Source: Nonomuraea sp. SBT364
GTDB taxonomy: Bacteria > Actinomycetota > Actinomycetes > Streptosporangiales > Streptosporangiaceae
Direction: 5' to 3'
Length of the DNA: 35,326 nucleotides
Assembly: GCF_001083785.1 (NCBI RefSeq)
Contig: NZ_LAVL01000085.1
Span: 1-35,326, forward strand
The translations under genes were made by a program, and so were the position numbers. Of the stretch, positions 32,464 through 35,326 are shown piece by piece (positions within the stretch are counted from its first letter, which is position 1; each line of letters begins with the position of its first letter). The notes under the pieces were generated by a model that was not told the origin of the DNA, made no database searches, and saw only the letters and a list, made by a program, of their open reading frames with translations.

Positions 32464-33942
32464 ATGTCCGAGCTCCGTGCCGATGATCCGCGCCAGCTGG
32501 GCGCGTACCGGCTGTCCGGGCGGCTCGGCCAGGGCGGCCAGGGCGTCGTCTACCTCGGCCACGCCGATGACGGCGCCAAGGTGGCGGTCAAGCTGCTGCA
32601 CGCCAGCCTGTCGGCCGACCCGGTGGTGCGCCGCCGGTTCCTGGCGGAGGTCGAGGCCCTGCGGCGGGTCGCGCCGTTCTGCACCGCGCAGCTCCTCGAC
32701 GCCGACCTCGAAGGCGACCGGCCCTACCTCGTCAGCGAGTACGTCGACGGCGTCTCCCTGGGCGAGCACGTCCTCGCCGCCGGGCCGCGCGCCGGCGGCT
32801 CCCTGCACCGCCTGGCCATCGGTACCGCCACCGCCCTGGGGGCCATCCACCGCGCGGGAGTCGTGCACCGCGACTTCAAGCCCGGCAACGTGCTGCTCAG
32901 CCTCGACGGACCGAGGGTGATCGACTTCGGCGTCTCGCGGCTGGCGGACGGCACGGCCACCACGGGCATCATCCCCATGGGCACGCCCGCGTACCTGTCG
33001 CCCGAGCGCATCGAGGGCCTGCCCGCCGGGCCCGCCGCCGACCTGTACGCGTGGGGGCTGACCGTCGCCTACACCGCGACCGGCCGCCACGCCTTCGCCG
33101 GCGGGACGCACCAGGAGGTGCTGGCCAGGATTCTGTACGGGCGGCCCGACCTGGGATCGTTGTCCGGGCGGCTGCGCGGGATCGTCGACGCCTGCCTGGC
33201 GCCCGACCCCGCCGACCGGCCCGACGCCGAGGAGGTGCTGCGGCTGTTGCTCGGCCAGGACATGGCGGGCGACGTCCTCACCTCGGGGGCGATGGCCGCC
33301 GTCGACACCACCGGCGACACGGGCGCGGCCGCGGAACCCGCCGTCAAGACCCTCGCATGGCGCATGCCCGACACGACGGGCCCGACGACAGACCCGGCGA
33401 CAGACCCGGCGGCAGACCCGGCGACGGGCCCGCAAACGACCGATCCGCGGGCGGAGCGCGCTGGCGGCGCTGGTGGATCCGACGGCGCCGCTGGTGGGGG
33501 CCGAGGTCTCGGGTTCCGGAAAGGCCGTGGGGGAGCGGGTCGCCGTGTCCGGGGGCGCCGCCTCCGCCGGGGGCTTCCCGGCCGTGGGGACCGGCGGCTC
33601 CGGCGTCCGGTCCCGGGTGTCGGGCGAGGTCCCGGTGACCGTTCCCCGCGAAGGGGACCGGGCGCCGGGGCGGCGCCGGCTGCGGTGGGTGATCGGCTTG
33701 GGCGCCCTGCTGGTCTCGGCCGCCGCGGGGGTGACGTACTGGATGGGGTTGAGCGGCGGGACCGCCGTGGAGGGGGTCTGGACCGGGTCGGCGCGCCACC
33801 CGGCGGCCGACCGGGTGTTCCCGGTGGAGATCCGGCTGGACGGCGAGTCACGCATGCGCTGGGGTGCGGACCTGCACTGCTCGGGCGACCTCAGCCCGAC
33901 GGCGCGCGGCCTGGTCTTCACGCTGGGCGACGTCGCCGGTAA
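32464..33942 (+). CDS. Ser/Thr protein kinase, frameshifted after the kinase domain
   Basis: Read as given, 492 residues. The first ~290 form a PknB-type kinase: glycine loop GQGGQG (22-27), ATP lysine K43, catalytic HRDFKPGN (135-142, D137) and DFG (154-156). An acidic, Thr/Pro/Asp-rich repeat linker (TDPATDPAADPATGP) follows. From about residue 333 the frame becomes an Arg/Gly-rich string with poor codon bias, while the +1 frame gains strong GC3 and encodes a membrane helix and outer domain. The switch is at about 33457-33460 in a GCGCG run. Restoring a CG pair would give about 534 residues ending at 34066. Sequencing error, a real mutation or programmed shifting are all possible. Confidence 0.85.
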   Translation: MSELRADDPRQLGAYRLSGRLGQGGQGVVYLGHADDGAKVAVKLLHASLSADPVVRRRFLAEVEALRRVAPFCTAQLLDADLEGDRPYLVSEYVDGVSLGEHVLAAGPRAGGSLHRLAIGTATALGAIHRAGVVHRDFKPGNVLLSLDGPRVIDFGVSRLADGTATTGIIPMGTPAYLSPERIEGLPAGPAADLYAWGLTVAYTATGRHAFAGGTHQEVLARILYGRPDLGSLSGRLRGIVDACLAPDPADRPDAEEVLRLLLGQDMAGDVLTSGAMAAVDTTGDTGAAAEPAVKTLAWRMPDTTGPTTDPATDPAADPATGPQTTDPRAERAGGAGGSDGAAGGGRGLGFRKGRGGAGRRVRGRRLRRGLPGRGDRRLRRPVPGVGRGPGDRSPRRGPGAGAAPAAVGDRLGRPAGLGRRGGDVLDGVERRDRRGGGLDRVGAPPGGRPGVPGGDPAGRRVTHALGCGPALLGRPQPDGARPGLHAGRRRR

Positions 33943-34066
33943 GGAGTGCCATCCCGGTACCCTCCACCTGCTGCCCACCGCCGATGCCAACCAGATGGGC
34001 ATCTCCGTCATCCGTCAGGGACAGCATGATGTGACCTATTCGGGCAGGGTCTCGCGCAGCTCCTGA
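33461..34066 (+). other. Out-of-frame C-terminal part of the first Ser/Thr kinase (TM and extracellular domain)
   Basis: This stretch is in the +1 frame relative to the kinase. It begins with a linker (LAALVDPTAPLVGAEVSGSG), has a basic stop-transfer flank (APGRRRLRWV), then one membrane helix (VIGLGALLVSAAAGVTYWMG). An outer domain of about 100 residues follows, with two Cys (DLHCSGD and KECHPG) that could form a disulfide. GC3 is high, as in a real coding region. It has no convincing independent start (GTG at 33473 has no ribosome site), so it is best read as the lost continuation of the upstream kinase. Confidence 0.78.
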
Positions 34067-34173
34067 CCTGGAGTGTCACGGTCGGGTGGCGATGGCGCGG
34101 TCACCGTTGACTCCCCGCCACCGGTTGCCTTCAGTGGAAGGGAGACAGGGGTGGCGGCGAGGGGAGGCTACCC

Positions 34174-35326
<1,153 letters not shown>

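Noticed and set aside
33473..34066. An independent gene starting at GTG 33473.
   Set aside because: There is no ribosome site or -10 box, and its content (linker, TM, outer domain) is exactly what the upstream kinase lacks, so it is treated as a displaced C terminus.

Overview
The window is high-GC DNA with the features of a filamentous actinomycete. Most third codon positions are G or C, GTG starts are common, there is a PucR/TetR/MarR/GntR regulator mix, secreted trypsin-like and SlpD-type peptidases, and two tandem Ser/Thr kinases. A member of Streptosporangiales (Nonomuraea-like) is my best guess. That is inference from protein style, not a database match. No CRISPR array, insertion sequence, phage gene or tRNA was found. 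Many starts look leaderless: a TANNNT -10 box ends 6-7 nt before the start codon.

Layout. 1-300: 3' end of a 5S rRNA followed by three strong hairpins. 321-1796 (-): secreted SPOR plus phosphodiester glycosidase protein. 1932-3037: a tryptophan attenuator (14-residue leader peptide with three consecutive Trp codons, then mutually exclusive hairpins) controlling a TrpRS of the auxiliary, indolmycin-resistant type. 3118-5799 (-): O-methyltransferase and a PucR regulator. 5856-8765: TetR and a divergent DHA2 drug exporter sharing three 21-bp repeats, then a convergent alternative oxidase. 8973-9245 (-): small WGxxGxxG-CTERM surface protein.

9492-19204 is a block for amine, GABA and beta-alanine catabolism. 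It holds a class III aminotransferase coupled to a methylmalonate-semialdehyde dehydrogenase, an orphan PotD-like binding protein, a small CxxC protein, GabT divergent from a second PucR, a TetR and another aldehyde dehydrogenase. The likely flow is amine or beta-alanine to semialdehyde to acyl-CoA, or GABA to succinic semialdehyde to succinate.

19235-21823: a large NACHT-type STAND NTPase, a possible anti-phage or signalling protein, convergent with two tandem secreted trypsin-like peptidases (21804-23935, -). 24123-26958: MEP-pathway genes dxr and ispG, unusually without the intervening rip1/rseP protease gene, coupled to a cytidine deaminase. 26953-30376: a single-chain double MarR, a secreted SlpD/TAP-type peptidase and the GNAT gene that normally sits beside ispG. 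30357-32291: a small unknown protein, a GntR with a C-terminal helix-turn-helix, and a translationally coupled HipA-like kinase/DUF3037 pair. 32464-35326: two tandem membrane Ser/Thr kinases. The first carries an apparent frameshift at about 33457-33460; the second runs off the window.
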